A stretch of 49,117 nt of DNA from Gammaproteobacteria bacterium UBA3067. GTDB taxonomy: Bacteria; Pseudomonadota; Gammaproteobacteria; Pseudomonadales; UBA3067. The position numbers and the translations under genes are program-made. This document shows, in pieces, positions 17,531 to 26,119 of this stretch. The number at the start of each line of letters is the position of its first letter. Position 1 is the first letter of the stretch. The notes beneath the pieces are model-generated. The model was not told the origin of the DNA, ran no database searches, and saw only the letters and a program-made list of their open reading frames with translations. The stretch covers positions 1 to 49,117 of the forward strand of contig DFBZ01000070.1 in NCBI GenBank assembly GCA_002366835.1, read 5' to 3'.

Positions 17531-18647
17531 TGTCTGCCCCTGCTTTTATGAGCTGCGTATTTATAGGCAGTATGGCAGACTTTTTTCAGGGGGAAAGCTT
17601 GATGACTGCCCGCGATAATATTAATGACTTTTAGCTTATCTACTGCAGAAATGTTTTCGTATTTAAAGCGTAATGGTTTTGCATGGCGAAATGCTTGTGT
17701 TGATATTGCTAAATAGCTATTGAAAATAATAAATCTTTTAAATAGAGGGGATAATTGAAAAATTTCAAGGGGTCTAAAAAGAGGAGTCTCTTTATCTGTT
17801 TGCACGCATACTAAGTTTTAAAAAAACCTTCATGAAGCCGGAAACCCCCTCCTTCTTCCGTTATAGCTCCCTTTTCATCTTCTTTTTCTGAGTTAGGGCT
17901 GTCAAGTAAGCATACTTGATATAAGTGTAATTAATAAGGCCCTTGTTGTGGGTATTATAAGTACATCTATATTTCCAAATAGATGTTGGTAATTAGTCTG
18001 TTGCTTTTAATGTCTACCTATTGTTGGTGAGTTGGCGTGGAATCAAAAGGGATATTTGGGTGCGTTAAAAAAGGGATTCAAGGAAGGCGGGGAGAGTCAT
18101 TGATAAATAAAGCAGTGCAGATTCGGAGAAGCTCAAGAGAAAGAAAAGCTCTGGTTAAGTCATTCTCCTAAGAGGAAATGGTATTATTTACTATTTCCTA
18201 GGCGGTGACTGCGATATGGCGCATGAGTGGCGGTTCTGGAAAAGGGTCAGCTTCGCACATTAAAATTTATTTCATATAGTAATGTTGCTGGCTTTTGCGT
18301 CCGCCCATTGTATTCAAGGTCGGTATTTTCAGGAATGCTTTCAATGGCTTATTTGAGAGTGTTTGTGTTGTTCTGAATGAAATAATCTGAAAAGATTATT
18401 TCTCCCTCTCTCGGGGTTATATGTGAGAAAAGAAGGGCTGTGCTGGAGGTGTTTCTTGTGGGGAATTGTACAAAAATAAAGCATTGTGCGGAAAAGTTTC
18501 CTTTGTTAGCATGTTGGCGGTTTTGAGTGTTTTTTCCATGAAGCCCTGGTTAGTTAATGGGGTTTGGCGTGAGCTTTCAAGGCTATATGGTATAAATCTT
18601 TATAAGCGTTTTAAACTGAAAGTGGATGAAATATAAAGGAAGATTAA
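17531..18647. other. 1.1-kb non-coding spacer at the left border of the exopolysaccharide island
   Basis: I see no convincing gene here. A minus-strand reading frame overlapping the CBS gene lacks family resemblance. The region is A+T-rich and has at least two clear stem-loops: AGGAAATGG/CTATTTCCT (18173-18199, nine-base loop, including a G-T and a mismatched closing pair), directly followed by GGCGGT, and a perfect 10-bp hairpin at 18379-18402. The last 50 bases carry A+T-rich promoter-like words such as TATAAA near 18591 and the AAGGAAG ribosome binding site for the VPLPA-CTERM gene. It may hold the promoter, a structured leader or a small RNA. Confidence 0.6.
18379..18402 (+). ncRNA. Perfect 10-bp hairpin with GAAA loop in the leader of the first VPLPA-CTERM gene
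   Basis: GAAATAATCT at 18379-18388 pairs exactly with AGATTATTTC at 18393-18402 around a GAAA tetraloop, a stable RNA fold. It is 245 bases upstream of the ATG at 18648. Whether it belongs to a leader, a small RNA or a DNA operator is not known. Confidence 0.4.
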
Positions 18648-19133
18648 ATGAAACGAGTAATAAAAAGTGAGAAGAGCGTGAAGTGGGCGCTGACACTGCT
18701 GGCGCTAGGAGCTTTTAGCTCAAGCACGGTTAGTGCCGCAGCCACTGACTGTGGCACCTTGAGTGTTGCTGATTCTTGTAGTTCCAATCTTCAGGTTCGT
18801 TTGGCTGGAGAGGTAGATGAGTATCAGTTCACAGCTGGCAGCGGAGTGACAGGGGTTACACTGAGTGGTGAGCGATCTACTGGAGAGCAGAGCTTTTATG
18901 TTTTGAGCAATGGGGAGGCAGAGCTATTTGATAGCTCAGCATCGACACTTGGTGGCTCTTTTAATGTTGTTGCGGGTAATGATTACACTTTGTACGTAAT
19001 GGGAACAGGAGCGCAGGCGTATGACTTTGCTCTTACTGCTGTTCCTATTCCTGCTGCTGCCTGGTTATTTGGTAGCGTATTGGTGGCCTTGGGTGTCACT
19101 GCTCGGAAGAGAAATATGTCCAGTCCCGCTTAA
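18648..19133 (+). CDS. Small VPLPA-CTERM sorted protein
   Basis: A 161-residue secreted protein. Residues 1-30 form a signal peptide (basic start, hydrophobic core, 'TVSA-A'). The mature part is a small beta-rich domain with two cysteines (35 and 44) that could form a disulfide, and a 'DEYQFTAGSG...YTLYVMGTG' pattern like pre-peptidase C-terminal type beta-sandwiches. The C-terminus is a textbook exosortase sorting signal: 'VPIPAAAWLFG' at 132-142, a hydrophobic helix, then the basic 'ARKRN'. The variant matches the VPLPA class recognised by XrtD, encoded 20 kb downstream. AAGGAAG precedes the ATG. A strong terminator follows, so it is probably transcribed alone and abundantly. Confidence 0.88.
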   Translation: MKRVIKSEKSVKWALTLLALGAFSSSTVSAAATDCGTLSVADSCSSNLQVRLAGEVDEYQFTAGSGVTGVTLSGERSTGEQSFYVLSNGEAELFDSSASTLGGSFNVVAGNDYTLYVMGTGAQAYDFALTAVPIPAAAWLFGSVLVALGVTARKRNMSSPA

Positions 19134-19179
19134 ATGTTGTGCTGGTGTAAGTTGGCTGACCAATTCAGCTGGTTTGACT

Positions 19180-19228
19180 GAACTGGGTTGTTGGCAGTAA
19201 ATCAGCAACTCAGTTCTTTTCGTTTTTT
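19180..19228 (+). terminator. Rho-independent terminator after the first VPLPA-CTERM gene
   Basis: GAACTGGGTTGTTG (19180-19193) pairs with CAGCAACTCAGTTC (19203-19216) over 14 positions with two G-T wobbles, nine-base loop, followed by TTTTCGTTTTTT. An upstream segment, CCAATTCAG near 19160, can pair instead with CTGAACTGG (19178-19186), overlapping the left arm. Confidence 0.85.
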
Positions 19229-19403
19229 AACTTGAACGTTTCATCCGGGTGCGAAAAAATGCGCAAGAGCTTGTGCAGAGTTATACGCTTCGATTGTGCC
19301 CTCCAGCTTCACGTGCGTAAGTTTGTTAGCAAGGGTATTGCCACCCTGTAGAGCGAGCTAAAAACTTCTTTAAATAAATCAATTTATCACCAATGAATTT
19401 CTT

Positions 19404-21044
19404 ATGAATAGTAGCACCATGCAGCACGCATTCGAGTATGACGATCAAGGACGGACCGCTGCGGAATACTGGATGATTGCCAAACGTCGGCGCCTCCAGA
19501 TTTTAATACCTGCTGCTGTAGTATTGTTGCTGGGTATAGCGATTGCGCTGGGCTTGCCAGCCATTTATCGCTCTGCAGCAACCATTCTTATAGAGGAGCA
19601 GGAAATTCCCCGTGATCTGGTACGCTCCACTGTTACTAGTTTTGCGGCGCAACAGATTCAAGTTATTACTAAGCGGATAATGACTGTTGAGCAGATTGAG
19701 CGGGTTGTCGCCAAATACGGGTTGTATGACCAGAACACGGCGGAATCGCGCTTGCCTCGAAGTGAGCTGGCTCAGTTATTTAGCAAGCATGTCAAATTGG
19801 ATCTGGTGAGTGCTGATGTTATCGACCCACGTAGCGGCAGGGCGGCTGAAGCAACAATTGCATTTACACTGTCCTTTGATGATCGCAATCCCTCTGCAGC
19901 GCAAAAAGTGACAAATGAGTTGGTGACGCTTTATCTTGATACCAACCTAAGTGCTCGTAGTGACCGTGCAGCGGGAGCGTCTGAATTTCTTGCGGCGCAG
20001 TCTGAATCCCTTAACAGCGAACTGCTAGCACTTGAGGCAGGGTTAGCCGAGTTTAAGGCCTTAAATAAGGGAGCCTTGCCTGAGCTTTACCAATTTAATC
20101 TCAGTAAGGTGGATCGTACAGAGCAGGAAATTTCCGATATTAATATTCGTCTTCAGCAGTTGGAAAAAGACCGTATTCGACTGTCTGCCGAGCTATTGCA
20201 GCTCGCCCCCTCTGCTCCAACTGTGTTGGGTAGTGGGGAGATTGTATTGAGTGATGCAGATAAGCTTGAAGCAATTAACTCGGAATATAGGTCCTTGATA
20301 CTTGTCTACACTGAGCGTCATCCTGATGTTATCCGTCTCAAGCGCGACATGCTGACCTTGCAGGCTCGGCTCGCACAACAAGAAGCGGGGGCGTTATCTG
20401 CTAGCGCTGTCACTGCTAACAACCCTGCATACGTCATACTTGAAACACAGATCAAGGCAATTGATTCTGAGCTAAGCAGTTTATTGCTTAAGGATGCTGA
20501 TTTAAAGCGTAGGGTCGGTGAATACGAAGCACTGCTACTAAAAGCGCCTGCTGTCGAGCAGGAGTATCAGAGTATTTTACGTGAATATAATACAGCCCAG
20601 GCAAAGTATCAGGATCTTCGTTTGAAGCAGCGCGAGGCGGAAGTTGCGCAAAGCCTGGAGCAAGACCGTAAGGGGGAGCGGTTTACACTAATCGAACCAC
20701 CAAGCTTACCCTCAAGCCCTCAAAGCCCTAACCGGATGGCTATTATTTTGGTGGCTATTATTTTGGCTAGTGCCGCAGGTATAGGTAGTGGAGTTCTTTT
20801 CGAAGCGTTAGATAAAGGCATCTACGGTGCAGCTCAACTACAGAAATTGAGCTCTGTTCCAGTGTTGGCTGCAGTTCCTTATTTGAATAATCGTGAAGAC
20901 GAGCAAAAATCAAAACGATTGCGGACAGGGCTTTTACTGGGTGCGCTGATGACAATCTTGGTGTCGCTCATGTTTATCCACTTCCTATATATGCCTTTAG
21001 ATGTGTTGTGGTATTTGCTTATGAACCGTATCGGTATTGCTTGA
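19404..21044 (+). CDS. Polysaccharide chain-length determinant, exosortase-locus type (Wzz/GumC-like)
   Basis: An inner-membrane polysaccharide co-polymerase controlling chain length and coupling to the tyrosine autokinase. The 546-residue protein has a first membrane helix near residues 33-52, a Wzz domain, a long periplasmic coiled coil (about 190-440), the proline-rich 'PPSLPSSPQSPNR' before a second helix (about 445-468), and an extra hydrophobic C-terminal segment (about 510-535). This layout matches the family found in exosortase/PEP-CTERM polysaccharide loci. The ATG at 19404 has no strong Shine-Dalgarno; ATG 19419 is an alternative. It is 115 bases upstream of the kinase gene. Confidence 0.9.
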   Translation: MNSSTMQHAFEYDDQGRTAAEYWMIAKRRRLQILIPAAVVLLLGIAIALGLPAIYRSAATILIEEQEIPRDLVRSTVTSFAAQQIQVITKRIMTVEQIERVVAKYGLYDQNTAESRLPRSELAQLFSKHVKLDLVSADVIDPRSGRAAEATIAFTLSFDDRNPSAAQKVTNELVTLYLDTNLSARSDRAAGASEFLAAQSESLNSELLALEAGLAEFKALNKGALPELYQFNLSKVDRTEQEISDINIRLQQLEKDRIRLSAELLQLAPSAPTVLGSGEIVLSDADKLEAINSEYRSLILVYTERHPDVIRLKRDMLTLQARLAQQEAGALSASAVTANNPAYVILETQIKAIDSELSSLLLKDADLKRRVGEYEALLLKAPAVEQEYQSILREYNTAQAKYQDLRLKQREAEVAQSLEQDRKGERFTLIEPPSLPSSPQSPNRMAIILVAIILASAAGIGSGVLFEALDKGIYGAAQLQKLSSVPVLAAVPYLNNREDEQKSKRLRTGLLLGALMTILVSLMFIHFLYMPLDVLWYLLMNRIGIA

Positions 21045-21159
21045 CTTACGCCGCAAACTAAAACTATCGGCTAGGGCTAACTGTAGCGCTATATATACGA
21101 GAACTTATTGGCTTTCTTTACAACTGTAATTTATGCAGGCAACACATGATAGGTAGCAA

Positions 21160-22194
21160 GTGGATAAAATAGAAAAGGCAATTGAGCGGGCGCGACAACA
21201 ACGTCAGGGTAAAATCGGCCAGACCAACAGGCATGACGCCCCATCAGAAACGGTGGCCGGCCAGGGCCATGTTGACGGAGCTGTTTTTTCTACGATACAG
21301 CCACAGGCAAGAGAGTCATTGGTAGTCGAAGGGCTTTCGATTGAAGAGGTGTTATCTGGAAGTTACGATTCGCCCGCTGAGGAAATAATACCGGCCAATA
21401 ATAAGGATCTATCAGTTGAAAAAATTGAGCCTCACTCTCCTCGACAAGGTTCTACAGGAACCCCTAGTTTATCAACAGAGCAGGAGGCGAGTACTAATCT
21501 TGAGCAATTGGTATACTCGAAAACGACAGTTTCTATTTCTGAAGAAGAGTCGCTGCATCGAAACCGTGTTATAGCGGGAATTAACAGTGATGAGCGGATT
21601 GAAGTGTACCGTCAGTTACGCACACAAGTCCGCCAAATTCTCGATAAAAATCAATGGAACACGCTGGCTATTACTAGTGCAGGGGAGAATGCAGGTAAAA
21701 CCTTAACAGCAACGAATCTGGCTATAGCATTGTCTCGTGAAGTTACTCAAACAGTTTTGCTTGTAGATCTTGATCTTCGTGAACCAACGGTACATAAAAC
21801 GTTAGATATTAAAGCTGAGCATGGCTTAGTAGATGTGTTGTCGGGAGAGGTTGAGGTGGAGGATGTATTAATAAATCCCGGTTTTCCTCGTCTGGTGGTA
21901 TTGCCCGGCAGAGCCTTGGGGCACTACTCCTCTGAGCTGCTGTCTTCACCGGCAATGAAAAGGCTGGTGCTAGATATACGCAACCGTTATCCATCTCGGG
22001 TAATTATTTTCGATTTGCCACCCCTTTTACGTAACGATGATGCGCTTCTTTTTACCCCGACCATTGATGCCACGATGCTGGTGGTAGAAGAGGGTGTGAC
22101 CACAGCAGATGAACTGCATCGTTGTGAAGAGTTACTTGGTAGCAGCACTCAGCTCATTGGTACTGTGCTCAACAAAGCGAGAGGCATAATCTAG
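21160..22194 (+). CDS. Exosortase-locus tyrosine autokinase (BY-kinase, CpsD/CapB-like)
   Basis: A cytoplasmic BY-kinase that partners the chain-length protein and drives cycles of polymer synthesis. The 344-residue protein starts 'MDKIEKAIERARQQRQ', typical of the exosortase-locus branch, then has a low-complexity linker (about 20-135) and the kinase domain: Walker A 'SAGENAGKT' (173-181), Walker A' 'TVLLVDLDLREP' (198-209) and Walker B 'VIIFDLPP' (281-288). The C-terminus lacks an obvious tyrosine cluster, as in several members of this branch. The start is GTG 21160 with AGGT five bases upstream. Only four bases separate it from the next gene. Confidence 0.9.
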   Translation: MDKIEKAIERARQQRQGKIGQTNRHDAPSETVAGQGHVDGAVFSTIQPQARESLVVEGLSIEEVLSGSYDSPAEEIIPANNKDLSVEKIEPHSPRQGSTGTPSLSTEQEASTNLEQLVYSKTTVSISEEESLHRNRVIAGINSDERIEVYRQLRTQVRQILDKNQWNTLAITSAGENAGKTLTATNLAIALSREVTQTVLLVDLDLREPTVHKTLDIKAEHGLVDVLSGEVEVEDVLINPGFPRLVVLPGRALGHYSSELLSSPAMKRLVLDIRNRYPSRVIIFDLPPLLRNDDALLFTPTIDATMLVVEEGVTTADELHRCEELLGSSTQLIGTVLNKARGII

Positions 22195-22198
22195 CAAT

Positions 22199-23107
22199 AT
22201 GTACCTGAAGTATTTTGGTTTGAAAGAAAAACCATTTTCCATGATACCTGACCCTGAATACCTATATCTTTCTGCGCAGCACCGTAGCGCATTTACGATG
22301 CTGGAGTATGGGCTACTGGAGCAAAACGGGATTACCGTGGTGACTGGTGAAGTTGGGGCGGGCAAAACCACTCTGCTTCGCTTGTTGCTCAAGCGTATTG
22401 ATTACAATGAGCTTACCGTGGGTGTAGTTAATAATGTACATGGCTCATTTGGAGATTTGCTTGAATGGGTCGTCACTGCCTTTGAGATCCCTAGCGAGGG
22501 CTTATCCAGGGTTGGCCTGTTCAGAGGGGTGCAGAATTTTCTAATAGACGAATTCAGTAAAGGTAAGCGCGTTGTGCTTGTCGTTGATGAAGCTCAAAAT
22601 GTAGAGGAAAAAGCCCTGGAGGAATTGCGTCTTTTATCCAATATTAATGCGGATAAAAATCAGTTGCTTCAAATTATTCTTTTAGGGCAGCCTGAGTTAC
22701 TGGGCGTGTTGCGCAAACCAACGCTTCGTCAGCTGGCGCAGCGTGTGTCATCTGAATATCATTTACAGGCATTAGGCTGTAGAGACACCGCTGCTTATAT
22801 CGGTCATCGCTTACGAGCGGCAGGCGCCGATAGCCTGTTTTTTGATCAGGCGTCGATAATGTTAATATATTTTTACAGTGCGGGAATTCCGCGCCTTATT
22901 AACGTGCTGTGTGATCACGCCCTTGTTCTGGCCTATGGTTCTGATACCCGAAAAATTTCCCTTGATATTGCCCTTGCGGCAGTAGAAGGGAAAAAAATTG
23001 GTGGTGCTGATCGGCATAGAGTGCTTACTCCTGAAATGGAAAAAATACGCGCAGCACTACATAAGCTCTGGGGGTTAGATCTTGCTCTGTTGACCAACGT
23101 AGATTAG
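22199..23107 (+). CDS. Exosortase-locus ATPase, ExeA/GspA-like AAA protein
   Basis: A 302-residue AAA ATPase of the type encoded beside the chain-length and kinase genes in PEP-CTERM polysaccharide loci; it resembles the ATPase part of ExeA. The start 'MYLKYFGLKEKPFSMIPDPEYLYLS' is diagnostic. Walker A is 'GEVGAGKTT' (50-58), Walker B 'VVLVVDEAQN' (125-134), and 'LRQLAQRVSSEYHL' carries the sensor/arginine-finger region. No membrane helix is obvious, so it is probably cytosolic at the membrane face. Function is inferred to be energising assembly or export of the polymer. It follows the kinase by four bases and is the last gene of this group. Confidence 0.9.
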   Translation: MYLKYFGLKEKPFSMIPDPEYLYLSAQHRSAFTMLEYGLLEQNGITVVTGEVGAGKTTLLRLLLKRIDYNELTVGVVNNVHGSFGDLLEWVVTAFEIPSEGLSRVGLFRGVQNFLIDEFSKGKRVVLVVDEAQNVEEKALEELRLLSNINADKNQLLQIILLGQPELLGVLRKPTLRQLAQRVSSEYHLQALGCRDTAAYIGHRLRAAGADSLFFDQASIMLIYFYSAGIPRLINVLCDHALVLAYGSDTRKISLDIALAAVEGKKIGGADRHRVLTPEMEKIRAALHKLWGLDLALLTNVD

Positions 23108-23992
23108 AAAAAGCTTTAGTTTGTGGTGGCTGGCAAGATGTTGAAGCCCGCTGATTTGAGTTAAATACAAATAAATATTTAGTGAAGAAGCGGATGGCTC
23201 CGTGTATGGAGAAGGTAGAACGATGCAGGATGCTCAAGCCGAGTTTGCAGGTACTTCTTACCTTGTAGTAAAAGAGTAGAGCCTACCCAGTAAAATATTT
23301 TGAGCTCTTGGCATTGCAAAAAGTAGGATATGCCCAAATTCGTAGGTTTTCAGTAACCCGCTACAAAAATACTAAGGGCAAAAAGTAGGTTTCTGTAGTA
23401 GAACAAATTTTCGGCGGCTTCAATATGGGCAATAAAATCACCCAATTATTTTTGGATAACGTTCACAAGTTGATTTTTTTGCCGATTCTTGCAGAGAATG
23501 TTTAGATTAAATTTCTGTGAATTCGTGTGCTGCTATTAAATAGTTGACTCGAAAGTACTCTGCTGGCCCGTTGATCTACCTCGTACACCTTAGCCCAAAT
23601 ATATAAAGGTTGGTAAAAGATATACGCGCTGATCTGTATGATTGCTCCCTTTCTGATATGCAGCAATGTCTCCACTTGTTTGATGAATTGTAACGCCTGA
23701 ATTATTACCGGCTATTGGTAGCATTACGGAAGTAGGGTTGCTCGGTGTGGTAAGTCCGTATTGGTTATTAAGAAAGAAGCTGCTAGTGGCTGAGGTTTTG
23801 AGTGTTTCCAAGTGTTGTCAGCGGCTGGAATTAGAAGGGCTGTAAGTATATGTCATGTAGCGTGCATTAGAATATAATGTTTTTTGGTCTGGTGTTTTCG
23901 AGTTTTCCGAAAAGCTAGCCTTATAGACTCAAGATTAGTTGAATTAAAGGTATCTGTTTGTAGCAGGAGTATCCTTTATATATTGGTGGCAT
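23108..23992. other. 885-bp spacer with direct repeats and no recognised gene
   Basis: No convincing gene is visible. A 12-base direct repeat GCAAAAAGTAGG occurs at 23316-23327 and 23378-23389. A minus-strand frame at 23590-23811 (73 codons, TTG start, no ribosome binding site) gives a plausible-looking C-terminal protein sequence, so a degraded gene fragment is possible. Base composition is A+T-rich. It separates the assembly genes from the sugar-specific genes, the place where polysaccharide clusters often recombine. It presumably holds the promoter for the flippase operon. Confidence 0.5.
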
Positions 23993-25282
23993 ATGGCCTT
24001 GTCTAATTTCTCCAAGAATATTTCTTTGATGGCAATGGGGGTTGGTGGATCCCAGGCTATAGGCCTTTTTGCGTCTCCAATAATTTCGCGCCTATTTACT
24101 CCTGATGATTTTGGGGTTGCGGCAGTGTTTTTATCTGTTGTTACTATTGCCGCTATACCCTCTACGTTACGACTAGAGCATGCGGTTGCTCTTCCTGGAA
24201 CGGATAGGGAAGCTTTTGGTGTGATTTATGCGTCGCTTCAAGCGATGTGCGTTTCATTTTTTTTAATAATACTAACTCTGTATATTGGGCAGTCGGCTTT
24301 TCCAAGTTTGATCGAAAGAAGTAGGCTAGGGGGTTTTATAGTCTTTCTCCCGCCGGCCATATTATTAACAGGATTGGTTCAATTACTTGTGGCATGGGCG
24401 GCTAGAGAAAAAAAATTTATTGCTATTGGTAAAGCAAATTTTTGGCAATCCATAGTTATAGTTTCTACTCGAATTGCCTGTGGAGTTAGCGTAGGCTCTA
24501 GTGCGCTGGTTTTGGTAATAACTCAAATGATTGGCGGTGTTAATAAAGTCGCAATAGTTGGGCGCTCTATTGTCACTATGCAAGATTTAAAGAGGTTGTA
24601 TTTATATAGACAAAGTTTTCGTAAGGTTGTAAGCGAATATCATCAGTTCCCACTGTACTCCGTGCCAACTGGTTTGATGCGGTCTTTTAATGAAAATATG
24701 CCGATACTATTGTTGGCAGCCCTCTTTGAACCTGTTTCTGTCGGTCTGTTTGCAATGGCAAGTCGTTTGATTAAATTGCCGATTCAAGTAGTGGGTGAGC
24801 CTATAAGATTGGCATATTTGCAAAAGGCGTCGGAACTAGCAAACACATCGGTTTCACTAAATAAATCTCTGGGTAAACTTACCTTGGCACTAGTTTTTAT
24901 GTCGCTTTTAATGATTGTTCCATTAGCACTCTATGGTGAAGAGTTGTTTGAAATGGTACTAGGCCATAGTTGGGCCAAGGCTGGTATATATGGCTCGATT
25001 GTATCGCCTTGGTTCGCCTCCATTTTTATTCAACTCCCTAGTGCATGTGTATATATCGTTTATAAAAAACAAAATCAATTGCTGGTATTTCAGTCTCTAG
25101 CAACCGTCTCAATGCTGATCTGTGGTGGCGTAGTGTTTTATAGTGGCATGACAATAATGCAGGCATTGGCTCTTATTTCATGTGTAGGAACGCTACTGAA
25201 TTTGACCATAATATGGAATGCATTTTTAATTGGAAAAAAGGAGAGTAGAGTGAAGGCTGATAATTTGGGGGGATCAATATGA
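23993..25282 (+). CDS. Oligosaccharide flippase (Wzx/MATE-like)
   Basis: A 429-residue polytopic membrane protein with about 12 hydrophobic segments. The start 'GVGGSQAIGLFASPIISRLFTPDDFGVAAVF' is characteristic of Wzx-type O-antigen and capsule flippases, which move undecaprenyl-linked repeat units from the cytoplasmic to the periplasmic face. Charged residues in the central half ('ASRLIKLPIQVVGEP', about 256-270) fit a substrate channel. Base composition is lower in G+C than the core genes to the left. ATG 23993 lies in 'catATGgcc'; no strong Shine-Dalgarno is seen. Its stop overlaps the sulfotransferase start by four bases. Confidence 0.88.
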   Translation: MALSNFSKNISLMAMGVGGSQAIGLFASPIISRLFTPDDFGVAAVFLSVVTIAAIPSTLRLEHAVALPGTDREAFGVIYASLQAMCVSFFLIILTLYIGQSAFPSLIERSRLGGFIVFLPPAILLTGLVQLLVAWAAREKKFIAIGKANFWQSIVIVSTRIACGVSVGSSALVLVITQMIGGVNKVAIVGRSIVTMQDLKRLYLYRQSFRKVVSEYHQFPLYSVPTGLMRSFNENMPILLLAALFEPVSVGLFAMASRLIKLPIQVVGEPIRLAYLQKASELANTSVSLNKSLGKLTLALVFMSLLMIVPLALYGEELFEMVLGHSWAKAGIYGSIVSPWFASIFIQLPSACVYIVYKKQNQLLVFQSLATVSMLICGGVVFYSGMTIMQALALISCVGTLLNLTIIWNAFLIGKKESRVKADNLGGSI

Positions 25283-26016
25283 TTTATATTGTACTGGGCA
25301 TGCATAAATCAGGCACTACACTTTTGTCTACGATGCTGCATAAATCAGGCATTAATATGGGTGAGGGTTTTTCCGTTGGTACTTACGATACGGGGAATCA
25401 ATATGAGCGCGATGAAGTTTATCAGCTTAATTTGAAGCTGCTAGGCAGTAAAGATGATCAAACGTTAAAGTTGAAGGCTCCAGCAAATTGGATGCTTAGT
25501 GTTTCAGAAAAAAATGAAATGCAAGAAGTTGTTGATTGTTGTGAAGAAAAATATGAAGGAATAGATTGGGGTGCGAAGGAGCCGCGCACATGCCTTACTT
25601 ATAAGTTGTGGCAAGAGGTGCTGCCAAAGCATAAAGTTATTGGTATCTTTCGGCGACCAGAGCAAATATGGCCAAGGTACCGTTGGAAAGGTTGGCGTCG
25701 TCGTTATGTAAATTTATATTGGGCTTGGCTCTTTCTTAATCGATGGTATGAGTACAATGAAGGGTTGATTGATGCTGTCAATGAGAATGAAAGCATTGTT
25801 ATAGAGTATCAAGAGTTCATGACGGATGGTGCTTTGCTTGATCAGTTGTCAGTATTTACCGGCAGAAAGTTGCTTGATGAGAGGCGTGCTTCAATGCATC
25901 GGAGTAAAAAAGGTTACGACGCTCCGTTGTTTATAGCAAAATACTTACTTCTTATTTTTAAAGGCCGCTCGGTAGATCGTCTTATAGACAGGCTTTATTC
26001 TGCAAAAGCAGGATAG
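25279..26016 (+). CDS. Sulfotransferase-family protein
   Basis: A 245-residue cytoplasmic P-loop sulfotransferase candidate. The 5'-phosphosulfate-binding motif 'GMHKSGTTLL' is at residues 7-16. A later 'FRRPEQIWPRYRW' resembles the 3'-phosphate-binding Arg/Ser region, and 'SIVIEYQEFM' matches the 'YEDL'-like element of the family. It would transfer sulfate from PAPS to a sugar of the exopolysaccharide, although sulfation of lipid or protein cannot be excluded. Start ATG 25279 overlaps the flippase stop (ATGA), indicating coupled translation and a shared role. Confidence 0.82.
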   Translation: MIYIVLGMHKSGTTLLSTMLHKSGINMGEGFSVGTYDTGNQYERDEVYQLNLKLLGSKDDQTLKLKAPANWMLSVSEKNEMQEVVDCCEEKYEGIDWGAKEPRTCLTYKLWQEVLPKHKVIGIFRRPEQIWPRYRWKGWRRRYVNLYWAWLFLNRWYEYNEGLIDAVNENESIVIEYQEFMTDGALLDQLSVFTGRKLLDERRASMHRSKKGYDAPLFIAKYLLLIFKGRSVDRLIDRLYSAKAG

Positions 26017-26061
26017 CAATAAGCGTCAGTGCTTTAATGTCAGCATTGGGTAGTATGAATG

Positions 26062-26090
26062 ATAGGCGGGGTTCACCCTTTTTAGCCTAT
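26062..26090 (+). repeat. Two-layer stem-loop between the sulfotransferase and hydrolase genes
   Basis: ATAGGC (26062-26067) pairs with GCCTAT (26085-26090). Inside, GGG-TTCA-CCC followed by TTTTT makes a second short hairpin that could act as a weak terminator or attenuator within the operon. Confidence 0.35.
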
Positions 26091-26119
26091 GAGGGCGTCT
26101 ACGGGAACCGAGAAAATAT

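Noticed and set aside
17299..17805. 168-codon minus-strand frame overlapping the CBS-pair gene
   Set aside because: It overlaps the real CBS gene in another frame, has no family resemblance and no ribosome site.
18555..18580. Sigma-54-like word TTGGCGTGAGCTTTCA upstream of the first VPLPA-CTERM gene
   Set aside because: Exosortase genes are sometimes RpoN-controlled, but the GC of the -12 box is missing, so the match is insufficient.
23590..23811. 73-codon minus-strand frame in the 885-bp spacer
   Set aside because: TTG start without a ribosome site and preceded by a stop; kept only as a possible remnant, not as a gene.
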